Origin: Acanthaster planci
Taxonomy: Eukaryota > Echinodermata > Asteroidea > Valvatida > Acanthasteridae
Reading direction: 5' to 3'
Length of the DNA stretch: 62,000 nucleotides
Assembly (NCBI RefSeq): GCF_001949145.1
Contig: NW_019091400.1
Coordinates: forward strand, 435,135-497,134
Made by a program: the position numbers and the translations under genes. A model generated the notes under the pieces. That model did no database searches. It was not told where the DNA came from and saw nothing but the letters and a program-made list of their open reading frames with translations. Positions 1-11,173 of this stretch are shown here, piece after piece (the stretch's first letter is position 1; each line of letters starts with the position of its first letter).

Positions 1-2127
1 TTTTCCATTTAGGTTGAGCAAATGTAATTTCTATTTTCATCCAAAGTGATTTTTATCAGCTTGGAGAGCCTTTGCAATGCAATATGCTATCGGACAAATT
101 GTCCATAGCGACTATAGAGGTCGGACACGATTCAGACTACAAAATAACAGTATAACAGAACGCATGACCCCCGAAAGACTTCTGCGGTATAGACAAAGAC
201 GAGACCATTTTCTTGCGAGGCGGAGTAGTCTGGAAGGTGGAAAAGATGGGACTTTTGTAAAACAAATCAAAATTACGATAAGCAATTAGGCCTACTTTTG
301 ATCTGCCTTATAAGTTACGCAAAGAGTGGTTCAGACCGCGTTACTGAGGGCCGCGATAACACAGGGTGAGTCATGACGACTAGGATGACATAGAATCTGG
401 AATTTCAACAAGTGAGACACCACAGGCCACTTTGTTCGTGATCGTCACCGTATACCGGTAGTCGCTATTTCTGTCAAATTTATGTGTGTTTTTTTCTGTG
501 GGCGCTTATGTGATGTGGTGGAACCGTACCGGCCAAAAGTGTACACTACGGAGGCATAGGGATATAGTGTGGTACACAGACCAGCTCTGACCGATTAAAC
601 ACCTATATGTTCACTATTTCATGACGGGGCGAGCGTGTCGATTTTGCCGACAATTTTTTTCCGGACAAGGTGTTTCTCTGTTTTAAACTGCAGGAAGTAG
701 AGCTTTTGAACAAAGCTTTGTTTTGCCTCCTTGGAAGCTAAACTTGATAGTGCGCTCGACTATATTCATTGTAAATAATTGTTTAACTCACATTAATCAG
801 TAAATAAGAAAACCTAAAATCCGAGTTGACCTTTTTCAGCCAGTCTTTAGAGTGCGTTTTGATATCTCTAAGGCCGTTTCGTTAAGTGGGGATTTGTACG
901 TGGTCGTCGAGGGTAGTCATATTTGCGCGCCTTCGTGAAACGCGGTCACTGAGATGCATCCCTTTGAAGCATGATGAAATTAAAATATAAGTGAAAAAAA
1001 AAACAGTTTTGTTTGTGGACGTATGTCAGAATGATGAATAATGATGAAATAATTTGGTTAAATAGTTTTGAAGAAAGATTTTTTGTCAAGGTTTTAAAGG
1101 CAATAATCGCCACTCATTGTATTTTGCACCAGTGATGGAGGTCTCGAGACCGGCCTTGGTCCACTTCGGAAAGGTTGGTCTCGGTCCACTTTGAAGAGGT
1201 TGGTCTCAGTCTCGGTCTCGCAACTTCAGGTCTTGGTCTCGGGCTATCCGGTCTCGACTACAACACTGTTTGGTACATCGTAATCAACTGATAATAGGCC
1301 TACATGTAGTCCAAAAGTTTGCATCACGAGAGTTTACAGCTTCACACAGCTTAGGAACGATTTCGACTATCAGTACCCCAAGCCACAGTTAATCCAAGTT
1401 TTTAAAGCCGAATTGGCAGTCAAAGCTGACAAGAACGTCTGTGATGCTTAAATGGAAAGCAAACCTCGAGTTAAGGAACATCCCTGAGGTAGGAATACCC
1501 AACTCCCCAGCAGCGTCTGCTGTCGCGGTGCACTGCTGGCTTCTTTTCGCAAGAACAATTGGAACTGGAATCAGCCCCGGATCCTACAAGCGGTCACAAA
1601 ATAAGTTATGGTCAAGAGATTGACGGCTGCACCACCGCCCGCACCACCAAAGCTCTCCCGTGTCAAAACAGCAGACTTTCAAACTGCAATAAATGTTAAG
1701 CCTGGCTTTCATGCTGCTTGTGTATTACTTCTTCCACCCTTTAACTTCACGTGCCTCTTTGACCGCTTTGGCAGGAAAACACTCGATGGATACCGTACTC
1801 TTTCTTTGTATTCGGTGTAAACGAATGAGCCACGAGCTGGACCAAGACAGGGTGCAATATTCTTAGCCGGATGGTGGGATATGTACTTCACTGGTTCACA
1901 AACGACAATGAAATACATGCATTATGGTCGCGTTGCTACCAACAAAATGGACACCTCCCCCCCCCATAGCTCTTTTCAGCCGATGAGGCCGGGGAATGCT
2001 TCCCCATATAGGGGGTAGCAGTTTTCGGCTTCCGTTAAAAATGGGCGATATATCCGCAACATTTCTGTTGTTGCTGGCAAATTATAACATATCCAATGCT
2101 TGAACAATTCATTTTATTCATTTCCAG
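1..2127. other. Upstream spacer, no gene recognised
   Basis: No open frame here resembles a known protein, and the short ones (60-70 codons) show no domain or conserved motif. The last bases, ending TTTCCAG at 2127, look like a splice acceptor directly before the FMO start codon. A 5' untranslated exon of FMO therefore probably lies somewhere in this stretch, but I cannot place it. The only other structure is a degenerate GGTCTCGG simple repeat at 1138-1256. Confidence 0.5.
1138..1256. repeat. Degenerate GGTCTCGG/GGTCCACTT simple repeat
   Basis: The motifs GGTCTCG, GGTCTTGG and GGTCCACTT recur about ten times with irregular spacing, for example TTGGTCTCGGTCCACTT and CTCAGTCTCGGTCTCG. It is low-complexity tandem DNA with no coding potential. 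It may be the internal part of a non-autonomous transposon, but I see no terminal repeats around it. Confidence 0.6.
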
Positions 2128-3981
2128 ATGGGAGAAAGCAGCAAGAAAGTCGCCATTATTGGCTGCGGTGTGACCGGTCTGGCAGCAGTGAAGTGTTGCC
2201 TGGACGAAGGCCTTCAACCAACATGCTTTGAGAGGTCAGATGGCGTCGGTGGTCTTTGGTATTACTGCGACGACACTGAACGCAAACTAAAAGCCTCAGT
2301 CTACAGGTCGACCGTCACCAACACCAGTAAAGAGGTCACGTGCTACAGCGACTTCCCCTTCCCTAAGGAATGGCCGAATTTTCTCCACAACTCCTACGTA
2401 AAGAAGTACTGCGACATGTACGCCGACGAATTTGGTCTGAAGAAGCATATCCATTTCTCAACTAAGGTGACCTGCTTGGCCCAGGCTCCAGACTACCAGT
2501 CTAACGGGCGATGGGTCGTCACTACTCAACCCGAGGAGGTGGTTAGCCGTGACGAGGAGGAGACTAGCCAGGAGTTCGACGCTGTCATGATCTGTACAGG
2601 AATGTTTAACAACCCCTACATCCCAGAGTTTCCAGGTCTTGATGAGTTCCAGGGGAAGATTATGCACAGCCACGAATACCGAAGGCCAGAGGCATTTGAA
2701 GGCAAGCGAGTGGTGGTGGTTGGGATTGGTAACTCTGCAGGAGATGCGGCTGCCGACGTGAGCCGTCTGGCATCACAGGTTGGTTCAAAGGCCATTGGTC
2801 AAACGGAGATCTATAAATAATGACCACCTTTCGTAAATTTTCTCGCATGGAGGTCATGCACTAAATGGTTCCTGACAAATCAGTGGGAAAGTCTTCTGCG
2901 TTTCACTTTAAACTCTTTTGTCCCATGTCGGCGTCGATGGTAATAATTTCTTTCAACTTGCTTAGTAGTATTTATTTAAAATGTGTTTTTTTAAAAATTC
3001 CATTGATAATTGTTTGTGCAACAGGTGTTCTTGAGTGCCAGACGAGGCGCTTGGATGATGAATCGTATTGTAGATTACGGTATCCCTTGGGATCTTCAGG
3101 TTTCCAGAAGGTATTTCTGGATCCCAACGAAGCTGTACTTGACACTGTTCAAGAAAGAGCTGAGACGTCGGTTAGGAATGCTGTACAATCCTCTGACGCC
3201 TGCGCATGACTTGGGGGCCTGCGAGATGCTCATATCTGATGACCTGCCTGGTTGTATCCTCAACGGCGCAGTGATCGTCAAAACAAACATTGCTAGATTC
3301 ACAAAGAAGGGCGTGGTGTTTGAAGACGGTACCAGCGAGGACGACGTCGACGTTGTCATCATGGCCACTGGCTACAAGGACACGCTGCCCTTCCAGGTAG
3401 ACTGCGAGGCCTTGGAGATGCCAGAAGGCCACGTGCCACTGTACAAGCTGCTTTTTCCGCTCGGCTTGAAACATAGCACGTTGTCGGTCAACGGGGCCTG
3501 TCGACCCTTTGGGGGGGTTATGCCGTGTGTGGAGCTACAGGCGCGCTGGGCTGCGAGGGTTTTTAAAGGGTTGGCCGAGCTTCCTTCCCAGACGGAAATG
3601 GAAGCTGAGGTGAAGGCTGTAGATGAGGCAATGAAAAATGCTTTTCTACCCTCCCATCGTCACGTTGACCCCCTAGCGTATTGCAACAGCCTCGCGTCCG
3701 AGATCGGAGTGCGGCCGAATTTCCTGAAGCTGTTCTTCTCTGATCCTGTGTTGACCCTCCGGTGCCTGTTCGGCCCCCATGTGCCGTATCAATTCCGGCT
3801 AGTGGGCCCAGGGTCGAAGAAGGAGGCCAGGAAGGCCATCAATACGGTTTGGGAGCGGGTGCTGGAACCTACCAAGACCAGGCCTGTTTACCCAAAAGTA
3901 GACGACACCCACTACAATGTCATTTTCTTTCTTTTGTGTGTTTCTGTCTTGGCGGTTGTGGCTGCCAGGTTGTTGATGTAG
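2128..3981 (+). CDS. Flavin-containing monooxygenase (FMO), two coding exons
   Basis: Coding exons are 2128-2778 and 3025-3981, joined phase 0 (CAG|gttggt ... caacag|GTGTTC). They give 535 residues, the usual length of animal FMOs (about 530). The enzyme uses FAD, NADPH and O2 to oxygenate soft nucleophiles such as amines and sulfides, normally on the ER membrane. Visible motifs are the FAD-binding G12-C-G-V-T-G17, the FMO signature F-Q-G-K-I-M-H-S-H-E-Y at 174-184, the NADPH-binding G-I-G-N-S-A at 199-204, the ATGY motif at 331-334, and a hydrophobic C-terminal anchor from about 516 to the end. The junction reads RLASQ|VFLSARRGAW, as in the family. The start ATG abuts a splice acceptor (TTTCCAG|ATG), implying an upstream non-coding exon. 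No frameshift or missing key residue was seen. Which vertebrate FMO it is closest to cannot be decided here. Confidence 0.95.
2779..3024 (+). other. FMO intron
   Basis: This 246-bp intron begins gttggt and ends gtgcaacag, with a T-rich tract before the acceptor. The reading frame meets an in-frame stop soon after the donor (TAA at 2818-2820), so read-through would truncate the enzyme just after its NADPH motif. No other feature was seen inside it. Confidence 0.85.
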
Positions 3982-4104
3982 GAGGGCGCTGTTATGATGT
4001 AAGCCCTAACTGTGAAAACAAAGAGATCCTGGGTTGGAATCCACCCTCTGGACCTTTGCCCCAATATCGTCACATGTCGGCATTTATTTGTTAGTTTTGG
4101 TAAT

Positions 4105-4885
4105 GTCTTACAGTCATTGGATGCTAACTTTGTGAAATCTGTAGAACCGTTTTCGCCAAACACTATTTTGGGAGACAGTTCAGCCAGTATCTTTTTACAA
4201 TGCACACACTGGGCTGACAGGAAGGACTGAACTGACAAATACCTGATGCACTCAATATAAGATAGGTTTGTGCGGAGTTTTGAAAGGTCAGAACCTACCC
4301 GTCTGTGAGATGGTCCGAACAAGCCTGGCTTCTTTAGGGGTAAGTAGGATTTTATGCGTACACGCGTTTATTACGTACAATTTCTTTTGGAAATCGTTAT
4401 TCAAAACCAACTTACCGTACATTGCTGACCGTATTGTCACTTTTGACCGACAGAGCCTTGAGGATCACTCTTCTTATAGATTTAAGGTCTGTGGCGACCT
4501 TTCAGAAATTGTAATCAGCGATCTTTCTTATTACATATAATCCAAGTGTTGATGTGATGATAAGGAGAGGATGGGATCAATTTTTAAAACCTTTTTTTTT
4601 TAAATTTCCAATATACATGTATGAACAATGTAGTTATCGGACCTTACTTTGGTAATCGCATTTATTCATTTTTAAAGTTACTGTGAAAGCTTTCAAAGGT
4701 TTCCTCGAGTTTGAATCGTCCGTGGACAAATGGCGACTTTCGTAAATCTGATTAATTTTTCATATTTGAACTCGTGTCATCATATAATGATTATTTCATT
4801 TCCTCAGTAAAGAACGTTAACCAGTTCACTTTCAACTGTGTCCCCCTTTCTGTCACATGTAATTGAGTTTTCAATTCTTACGTAT
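4105..4885 (+). repeat. Duplicated FMO 3' flank, copy A
   Basis: This stretch aligns, with many substitutions and indels, to 8905-10345 in the same orientation. Shared landmarks are ACCGTT[TC]TCGC.AAACACT, AACAAGCCTGGCTTCTT, CTTTTGGAAATCG, GATGA..AGGAGAG, CTTTGGTAATCGCAT and AACAGTTCACTTT / CCAGTTCACTTT. Short open frames inside it (for example 4268-4540) are not conserved as protein beyond the shared DNA, so I do not call a gene. Confidence 0.75.
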
Positions 4886-5505
4886 TTCAGTTTTCTTTTG
4901 TGGAAGAACACAATAATAGTAATAATTTTATATAGCGCCAAATCCATAAAAATGTTCAGGGCGCTTTCCAGAAACTAAATAATTAACAAAAAATCCAATC
5001 AAGGTAAAATTTCTTAAAACCTTTTGTTAAGTGGGATATAAAAAGATTAACTCTAAGAACCAGCATTTAAAAATCGTAAGGAGTATAAAACATAAACATA
5101 AGTTTGAAGGAATTGAGAAACAACCAACGAACAGCAGTTGAACAACCGACACCTACCCAAACCCTAAACCACAGATCAACTCATAAAAATAGAACAACCA
5201 CATTGCATTTAAAAAAAACTTAGAATTAAAAAGGTAGTTTATACTATGAAAAATAACTACACCATGAAATAAGCAGGTATCAAAATCACTGACAAATAAC
5301 AACAGTCGACTTAACAACAGACACCCCACCCAACACAAACAACTGGCTTCAACTGGCATATATAGCTCCAAACAATAGCAACAACCAGAAAACATAACAA
5401 GAACGACAAGACAAACATCGACGACCACACACAGAATAACACAACGTGAGGGAAGCTGCTGACTCAATATGATTACCTTGATAATTATAATCCAATGCAA
5501 AGGTC

Positions 5506-5980
5506 TTACAGCATTCCCAATGCAAATAAGTGAGTTTTCAAATGTTTCTTAAAAGTGCCCAAGGAAGAAGCTAAGTCGCAAATGCGCTGGCAAACTGTTC
5601 CATAGTGATGCTGCAGCATTCTCTGTAGCCCGGGGCTCCCACAAACAGTGCACACGGGGAACGACAAATGAGATGAATTGTGATGAGCAAAGATTCCGCG
5701 TTGGAGTGTATGGAGGTAGTGCATCAGTGAGATATGAGAGTGCAGGCCCATTGAGAATGTGGTAAGTTAGCAGGAGAACTTTAAAAGTTACCCGATTCCG
5801 TACAGGTAACCAGTGAAGCGACTTTAACTCTGGAGTAATGTGATCAGATTGTCTGGTCCATGCCACCAGCCACGCAGCAGCGTTCTGAAGTTGTGGAAGC
5901 CTGTCAAGTTCATATTGAGGTAAGTTGTACATGAGTACATTACAGTAGTCGAGTCTCGATGATATCAGTGAATGTACCAA
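5506..5980 (-). pseudogene. LINE ORF2 C-terminal region, frameshifted
   Basis: Minus-strand frames contain SRLDYCNVLMYNLP, LKSLHWLPV, LLTYHILNG and ASLWNSLPAHLR, then in another frame FKKHLKTHLF. These are the usual L2/CR1 C-terminal landmarks (RLDYCN, L..LHWLP, WNSLP, FKK.LKTHLF). A frameshift near 5560 separates WNSLP from FKKHLKTHLF. Confidence 0.8.
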
Positions 5981-6040
5981 CTGCTCTGTTGCCGATTAGT
6001 CAGGTATTTGCGGATGAAACCGATGTTGCGCAAGTGAAAC

Positions 6041-7090
6041 CTAACCGACTTGGATACATAACAAATGACTGTAAAAGATGACCCCAAGATTCTGAGCTGT
6101 TGGGAAAGCAGGGGTAGGACCAATTTGTACTGGTGCAACATCTAGCCTAGCGAGGTTACTTTTACTACCAAATAGCATGAACATTGACTTTTCGTCATTC
6201 AGCTTGAGACAGTTTGAGCTCATCCATCTTCGAATGTAATCAACACAAGCCTGAAGTTTTTCCATGGCAACTGCTACACTCGATGGTCTTGGACTGACCG
6301 ATGTGAACAGCTGAATTTCATCTGCATAACAATGATAGTTGACGCCATATTGCTGAATTATCTGTCCAAGTGTACTGATGTATATGGAGAAGAGTAATGG
6401 TCCACCAACTGACCCCTGTGGAACTCCACAGACAACACTAACTGATCTGGAATGAACATCTTTGATGCAGACTGATTGCGAACGGTCACTTAAGTACGAC
6501 GTGAACCATTTCAACGCAGATCCACTAATGCCAAGTGATGCCAAGCGACTTATCAGTATCGTATGATCGACTGTATCAAAAGCTGCAGGTAGATATAGTG
6601 ATACAATGGCTGTTTCGTTTCCAATTTCCATTTGTTGGAGAATGTGACCAGATAAGTGAGTGAGTAGAGTTTCTACACTGTGATAAGAGCGATAGGCTGA
6701 CTGTCGCTTATCCAGAAGATCATTCGTTGGAAGAAATGTCGACAGTCTGTTGAAAACCACGCGCACCTGCAATATTGATAAATAAGATAAATTCGACACT
6801 GGACGATAATTATGCAGAATATCAGGATCCAAGTTGCCATGTTTCAAGAGTGGCAGGACCAACGCTGAATTCAAGGAGGTGGGTACAATCCCTGTTTTCA
6901 TGCGCTGGTTAATAATGCTGGTAATAGCAGGAGCGATGGCATCCACATATTGCTTTAGAATAGATGTAGGAATCGGATCAAGTCCACACAACTTTGCTGG
7001 TGCCTTGGAAATCAATCGCTTGATTTCTTCTGATGAGGTTGCACCGAAAGTTGGCAGCTGGATAGATGGCTCAGATGTCCAATGTGACAC
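6041..7090 (-). pseudogene. LINE reverse transcriptase, catalytic residues lost
   Basis: A 349-residue minus-strand frame shows the RT landmarks in order: NYRPVSNL, DKRQSAYR, SLYLPAAFDTVDH, GVPQGSVGGPLLFSIYI and CYADEIQLF. Motif A normally reads LDLSAAFDT, and the first aspartate is tyrosine here. Motif C normally reads YADD, and here it is YADE. Both changes hit metal-binding residues, so the copy cannot be active even apart from its frameshifts. Confidence 0.85.
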
Positions 7091-7138
7091 TGCAGATTTA
7101 CATTGAGGCGGAGGCAGATTAGCACGGATGGCGGATAC

Positions 7139-7519
7139 CTAGGAGACGAAAAACTGGCTGAAATGATTAGCCAGAGTTACTTTGCAATCATGGGATGGCA
7201 GCGCGCTGCAGCGGTGACTCGACGTTCCTGTGCAACATCTTGTTAACAACGTTGAAAGTTTTCTCTGATCCCCACTACACTCGCCAACAACATTTGAACA
7301 ATAGCTGCACTTGGCTTTGCGAATGATGGCTATTGTATGGCAACGCTGTCTTGCAGTACATTTGGCGGTCAATTTAAGTCTGGAAGACCGCCATTTTCGC
7401 TTCAGCTGTCTACGTTTACGTGTAGCTTCGCACACCTCCTGGGTATACCATCGAGTATTCTGACGCATTTTAATTAATCGGGTCCTAGCCGGTGCATGAT
7501 TGTCGAGGATTTTGCGCAA
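7139..7519 (-). pseudogene. LINE linker between endonuclease and reverse transcriptase
   Basis: This minus-strand frame contains LDNHAPARTR, then RWYTQEV and a basic run RKRRQLKRKWRSS. That order (L-D-x-H-A-P, W-Y-T-x-E, basic stretch) is the standard linker of L2/CR1-like LINE ORF2 upstream of the reverse transcriptase. It is separated from the RT frame by a stop/frameshift near 7100-7140. Confidence 0.75.
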
Positions 7520-7629
7520 GGTAATGTAGTAACTTGAGACACTTCAGCAAGGATCCGTCGATGACTCAATACAGATCTCAGCAAAAGCATCAATATCGAC
7601 TGACCAAAGATTTCTAGAGACAATTGTAC

Positions 7630-8044
7630 TTACAGGAGTTGTTGCTTTACGGAAGGGTGTCGTAAAGAAGATAGCTTTATGATCTGAAATGCCCTCTTCC
7701 TCTCACGAATGTCTGAGAGACAGTGATCATCGGAGCGTGATATAAGATCAAGGATGTGGCCTCGTTTATGAGTGGCCACACCAATATGTTGTTTCAGTCC
7801 ATGAGAAGTCAGCACATCAAAAAAACTGAGACGGGTGTACAGCTGATGGGTTATCCATGTGAATGTTGAAGTCTCCTGTGATGACCAATGATGATTGCAC
7901 AAAGAGGTAGGTGTCAACAAGAGAAGCAAACATATCAAGAAATGCGCAAACAGCAGGCCCCAGTGGTCGATAGATGATCACAAAATGAATCGAAGTCACT
8001 GTGCCAGCCAGCTCTGCTTGAAGAACTTCAAAAGTAGAAAACAT
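7630..8044 (-). pseudogene. LINE endonuclease remnant
   Basis: Two overlapping minus-strand frames carry the second half of an apurinic-type endonuclease. One has VITGDFNIHMDN, the GDFN motif being conserved in LINE endonucleases. After a frameshift near 7830 the next has FFDVLTSHGLKQ and RGHILDLISR, matching the usual GH.LDL.. region. The N-terminal catalytic half is missing. It is inactive. Confidence 0.8.
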
Positions 8045-8046
8045 AG

Positions 8047-8904
8047 GGTTTGTTTTATTTGCCGTTAGGTATAAGATGCACTTCTTTTAATCGTGCTAAA
8101 TTTAAAGTACTAATTCCGTTATGTATAATACTCATTTATAATTCTGTATCAGCGTTTTTCGAGGGCCGTTTCTCTATACCTGCGACATAATAAGGTTGTG
8201 CATGTATTTCATCTTTTTAAATGGCCCCTTAGAAAACAAAAAATATATAAACTAAAAAAAGGAAAAATTAACAACATGAAGAAAGTGTTATTTAAACTTT
8301 CCCATCCATCATGGTGCTTGTTCTAGCGGTGCACCTTTTAAAGATGAGAACAACGTTTGTTTATTTTTAACCCTTGTTGATGCTTCCTGGTTACTTGAAA
8401 AATTCAACAAATTTTGCAAAAGCATTTGTCAAAAAACTGGTTAAAGAAGCCGGAAATTGTCTCATATCACACCACACAGCATCTATACTCAAACATTTTC
8501 CGGGCCCTTGAACAGGCCTCGAACCCCACGCCACTCAGCGCTTCGCGCTTTCATTTGTTCTGATGAGGCACCCCCCCCATTTTTCAAAACGGATTGACGT
8601 CCTTGATGCCAGCCACATATACGCTCAGTTTTGCAACGAAATTTAGGAATGTGCGAGACTTAACAGTCGTTGTGAAACCTATAAAAGTCAGGCATAGTTC
8701 GTGTCGCGTATTTGGGTAGTTGTTGCAAGGAAACTTTGCTGAGCTCACTTTATTTAGGCCTACACGCTCTGTTGCGTCCGAACTTGATAGCATCATCGTT
8801 GAACGCGCTAGCAGACAGAAGGCACGCACGCTGAATCTCGCTTTGAACTTGGTTCATGGTTCTAGTTGTCATAATCCGTGATGTGATGCAAATTCATTTT
8901 GACA
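8047..8904. other. Spacer between LINE and duplicated flank copy B
   Basis: This is an AT-rich stretch with runs such as AAAAAAAGGAAAAATT and a poly-C run near 8571. No exon, RNA gene or repeat boundary was recognised. Confidence 0.4.
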
Positions 8905-10345
8905 GGATGGCAACTTATGTAGCAGAGGTCCCTGAGGCCACGGTACCGTTCTCGCAAAACACTTATTTTTCCAAGACAGTGCAGCAGAAAATTTTCCCAT
9001 TGGCATGCCGAATGCACAATCCAGGCTGGCAGGCATGAGGCCATGAACTTCAAAATGACCGTTACACCCAAACCATAGACTGGATTGATCTGACAATTAC
9101 AAAAGTTACTTTTAGATAGATGTGGACGGAATTTCAAAGGAGCGGAATCGGCCTGGTAATGAGGTGGCTGGAACAAGCCTGGCTTCTTCATCGGTAGGCA
9201 GAATTCTGTGCTTATGGCCTACACGTGGTTATCGCGTGCGGTCGCTTTTGGAAATCGGTATTCCAAACCAATTGGCCATCGCTGACTGTACATGTATTAC
9301 AATTTTTCGATCGATGAGAGGATCATTCTTCTTAATGTAGATGCAGGCTTGTAGCAATCTTTCGTTGTTATCATTGTTTCTGAGGAACACTGAAGTCCAC
9401 TCATGTAGTACTAGGCCAGTAGCCAAGTTTCACATTGCAAAGGCAAGAACTACAATATTTCTTAAAACAGTTCGACATCAAGGTCCTTTGCTCTGGAATA
9501 AAATCACCCCAATACCCTACTTTAGAAGTATACATGGTTTTAAAAAGTACTTGAAGAATATCCTCTTTTCCAGTATAGTTTATTTACCCTGCATTGTACA
9601 TGTATTTATAACCTTAATAATAAAACAGTCATGTCTAGAATTGTATCATTCCTAAGATGTTATGACAACCAAAATCTTGTTAAATTCTAACCTTCAGCTG
9701 TACCTTCAGTTATCTTACTCTCTTTACTCCCTCTTCTGTATTTAGTAATTATAGCCTCATGTGGATTTTATTACTTACAACAAATAAGGAACCAGGCCAT
9801 GAATAAGCGTTTCGCCTTCTGTCTGGCATCCGCCACTTATCACTGCTTACTTCATTCTGTAATAACATTGTTTCTTTATGTTCTAATTATGATGAACGGA
9901 AAAAAAACCAAACCAATCCAGACCAATTAGTATGCGCTTGTTATTAGAAATAAATTGTTAGCATGATGATGAGGAGAGAATGGAGTGGGATGAATGTTTG
10001 AAGGTATTGTTTCACTTTGAAATGTGATTTGTTTGAATTTAATTTAAAAATACTATTCCATATACAATATAGTTATTCAACCTTGCTTTGGTAATCGCAT
10101 AAATTCCTTTTTAGTGTTATCGTGAATGCTCCAAAATTTTCGTTCTTGAGTGTGTAATGTTTGTGGGAAAAATGGTATATCTCATAAAATTTGATAATCT
10201 CTGTTTATAGTTATTTTAATATTTGAACTCAATATATCATATCGCATTAAAAAATTGGTTATTTCCAAAGTGGAAAACGCTAAACAGTTCACTTTGAACT
10301 TCGTCCTTTTCTGGAGTTTCAAGTTCTTAAATTATTATTGGATTT
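8905..10345 (+). repeat. Duplicated FMO 3' flank, copy B (interrupted)
   Basis: This is the diverged second copy of the sequence at 4105-4885, in direct orientation. It aligns in two blocks, about 8905-9380 and about 9955-10345, interrupted by a LINE 3' tail. No FMO coding sequence was found upstream of this copy, so either only the flank was duplicated or the second gene has decayed beyond recognition. A dispersed unknown repeat present twice is the alternative. Confidence 0.7.
9385..9950 (+). mobile_element. 3' tail of a second LINE (RT C-terminus plus 3' UTR)
   Basis: A plus-strand frame up to 9655 ends with STRPVAKFHIAKART, then VRHQGPLLWNKI and FKKYLKNIL. That is the usual C-terminal pattern of LINE reverse transcriptases (H.P.ART...GP..WN.I...FKK.LK). 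It is followed by an untranslated stretch with GCATCCGCCACTTAT and an A-rich end near 9900. The element is heavily 5'-truncated and differs from the L2-type copy at 4910-8046. It splits flank copy B, so it inserted after that duplication. Confidence 0.65.
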
Positions 10346-11078
10346 AAGATGCTGGATATCGGATGAGCCAAATTTTCTTTGAAAAGTTCTACTCTTTGGT
10401 GCTAAGCAGCTTGTTGGACAATAGAAATGGCCAATATTTCTTCAAACCTTTGTTCGTCGGTAATTTGTTTGTGTGATTTTTGTGTTCTCGTTTAACAAAG
10501 GATGCCTTGTGTGCGAAACAAAATAGCGCCCTCTTAAACACTGGTGAAAGGATCTTCAAAGACTGGGCGAACCACCGCAATCATGTCACTTCCTATGAAA
10601 AGAAGTATTTGGATCGCCGTATTGTTTTGTAAAATGAGAAATGTGTGTGAAAACAAGTTAAGCTGAATCTTCACAAAACTCAAGTTGTTCGCTTCAACTG
10701 ACATTGCTTCTAACAGGAAAAGTATGAAGTAATTGGGCATGCAGATGTGTTTTGCCAATATAAGTCCTGTGATAAATATTAGTCCCTTGTCTAGTTTCTA
10801 TCAAACGCTTATGCCTGTACCAATCGACTTGAAGGGTTCATGTAATTGTAGCGCCATGATTCCTGCACTTTGCATGCAGTTGGCTTCTTTTGACTGTACG
10901 TGTGTACATGTGCATGCGTCGTGGTGATTGTTTATCCGAGTCGGCTGTGCGGAAGTTTGTCGGTGCGTTGAGCCATGACGGGCTGTGTCTGACAGTGTTG
11001 ACACTGCATGACGGTGCGAGTCATGTAGTGGCTGATATAGCTCAGTAGCGAAGTATATCGACAGTGTCACCGTCTGCT
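10346..11078. other. Spacer upstream of the VAMP gene
   Basis: No coding or RNA feature was recognised. GC content rises towards 10900-11078, as expected near a transcription start, but no TATA box or initiator could be identified with confidence. Confidence 0.35.
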
Positions 11079-11173
11079 CTACAAAACATCGTCATGCGCC
11101 GGTAAATTCCCGCTGGTGTCTGCTTGGTGATGACACTGACCTTCTCCCTCATCGACCACTGACCAGGCACCAT
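11079..11173 (+). promoter_or_regulatory. Proposed 5' UTR exon of VAMP with split start codon
   Basis: The sequence GGCACCAT|gtaagtt at 11166-11180 is a consensus splice donor placed directly after AT. The next VAMP exon begins with G at 12399 in the phase that completes ATG, in a good context (CACC before, A after). A tiny upstream frame (ATG CGC CGG TAA, 11094-11105) lies in this proposed leader. The true transcription start is unknown and the left boundary is nominal. Confidence 0.5.

Larger units (their letters stand above)
4910..8046 (-). mobile_element. Dead, 5'-truncated L2-clade LINE retrotransposon
   Basis: On the minus strand this runs, in order, through the end of an AP-type endonuclease, a basic linker, a reverse transcriptase, a C-terminal region and a 3' tail. 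The tail contains TTTGGCGCTATATAA and ends in short TTATTA-type repeats, typical of L2/CR1-like LINEs. The coding region is broken into at least five frames, so it is a decayed copy. About 3.1 kb remains. Its 5' end at about 8046 is where LINE protein similarity stops. It lies between the two copies of the duplicated FMO flank. Confidence 0.85.

Noticed and set aside
5153-5500. Minus-strand 115-codon frame rich in hydrophobic residues
   Set aside because: It falls in the 3' UTR of the L2-type LINE and shows no domain.
9341-9655. Plus-strand 104-codon frame as a host gene
   Set aside because: Its end matches the C-terminus of LINE reverse transcriptases (GPLLWN...FKKYLK), so it is transposon debris.
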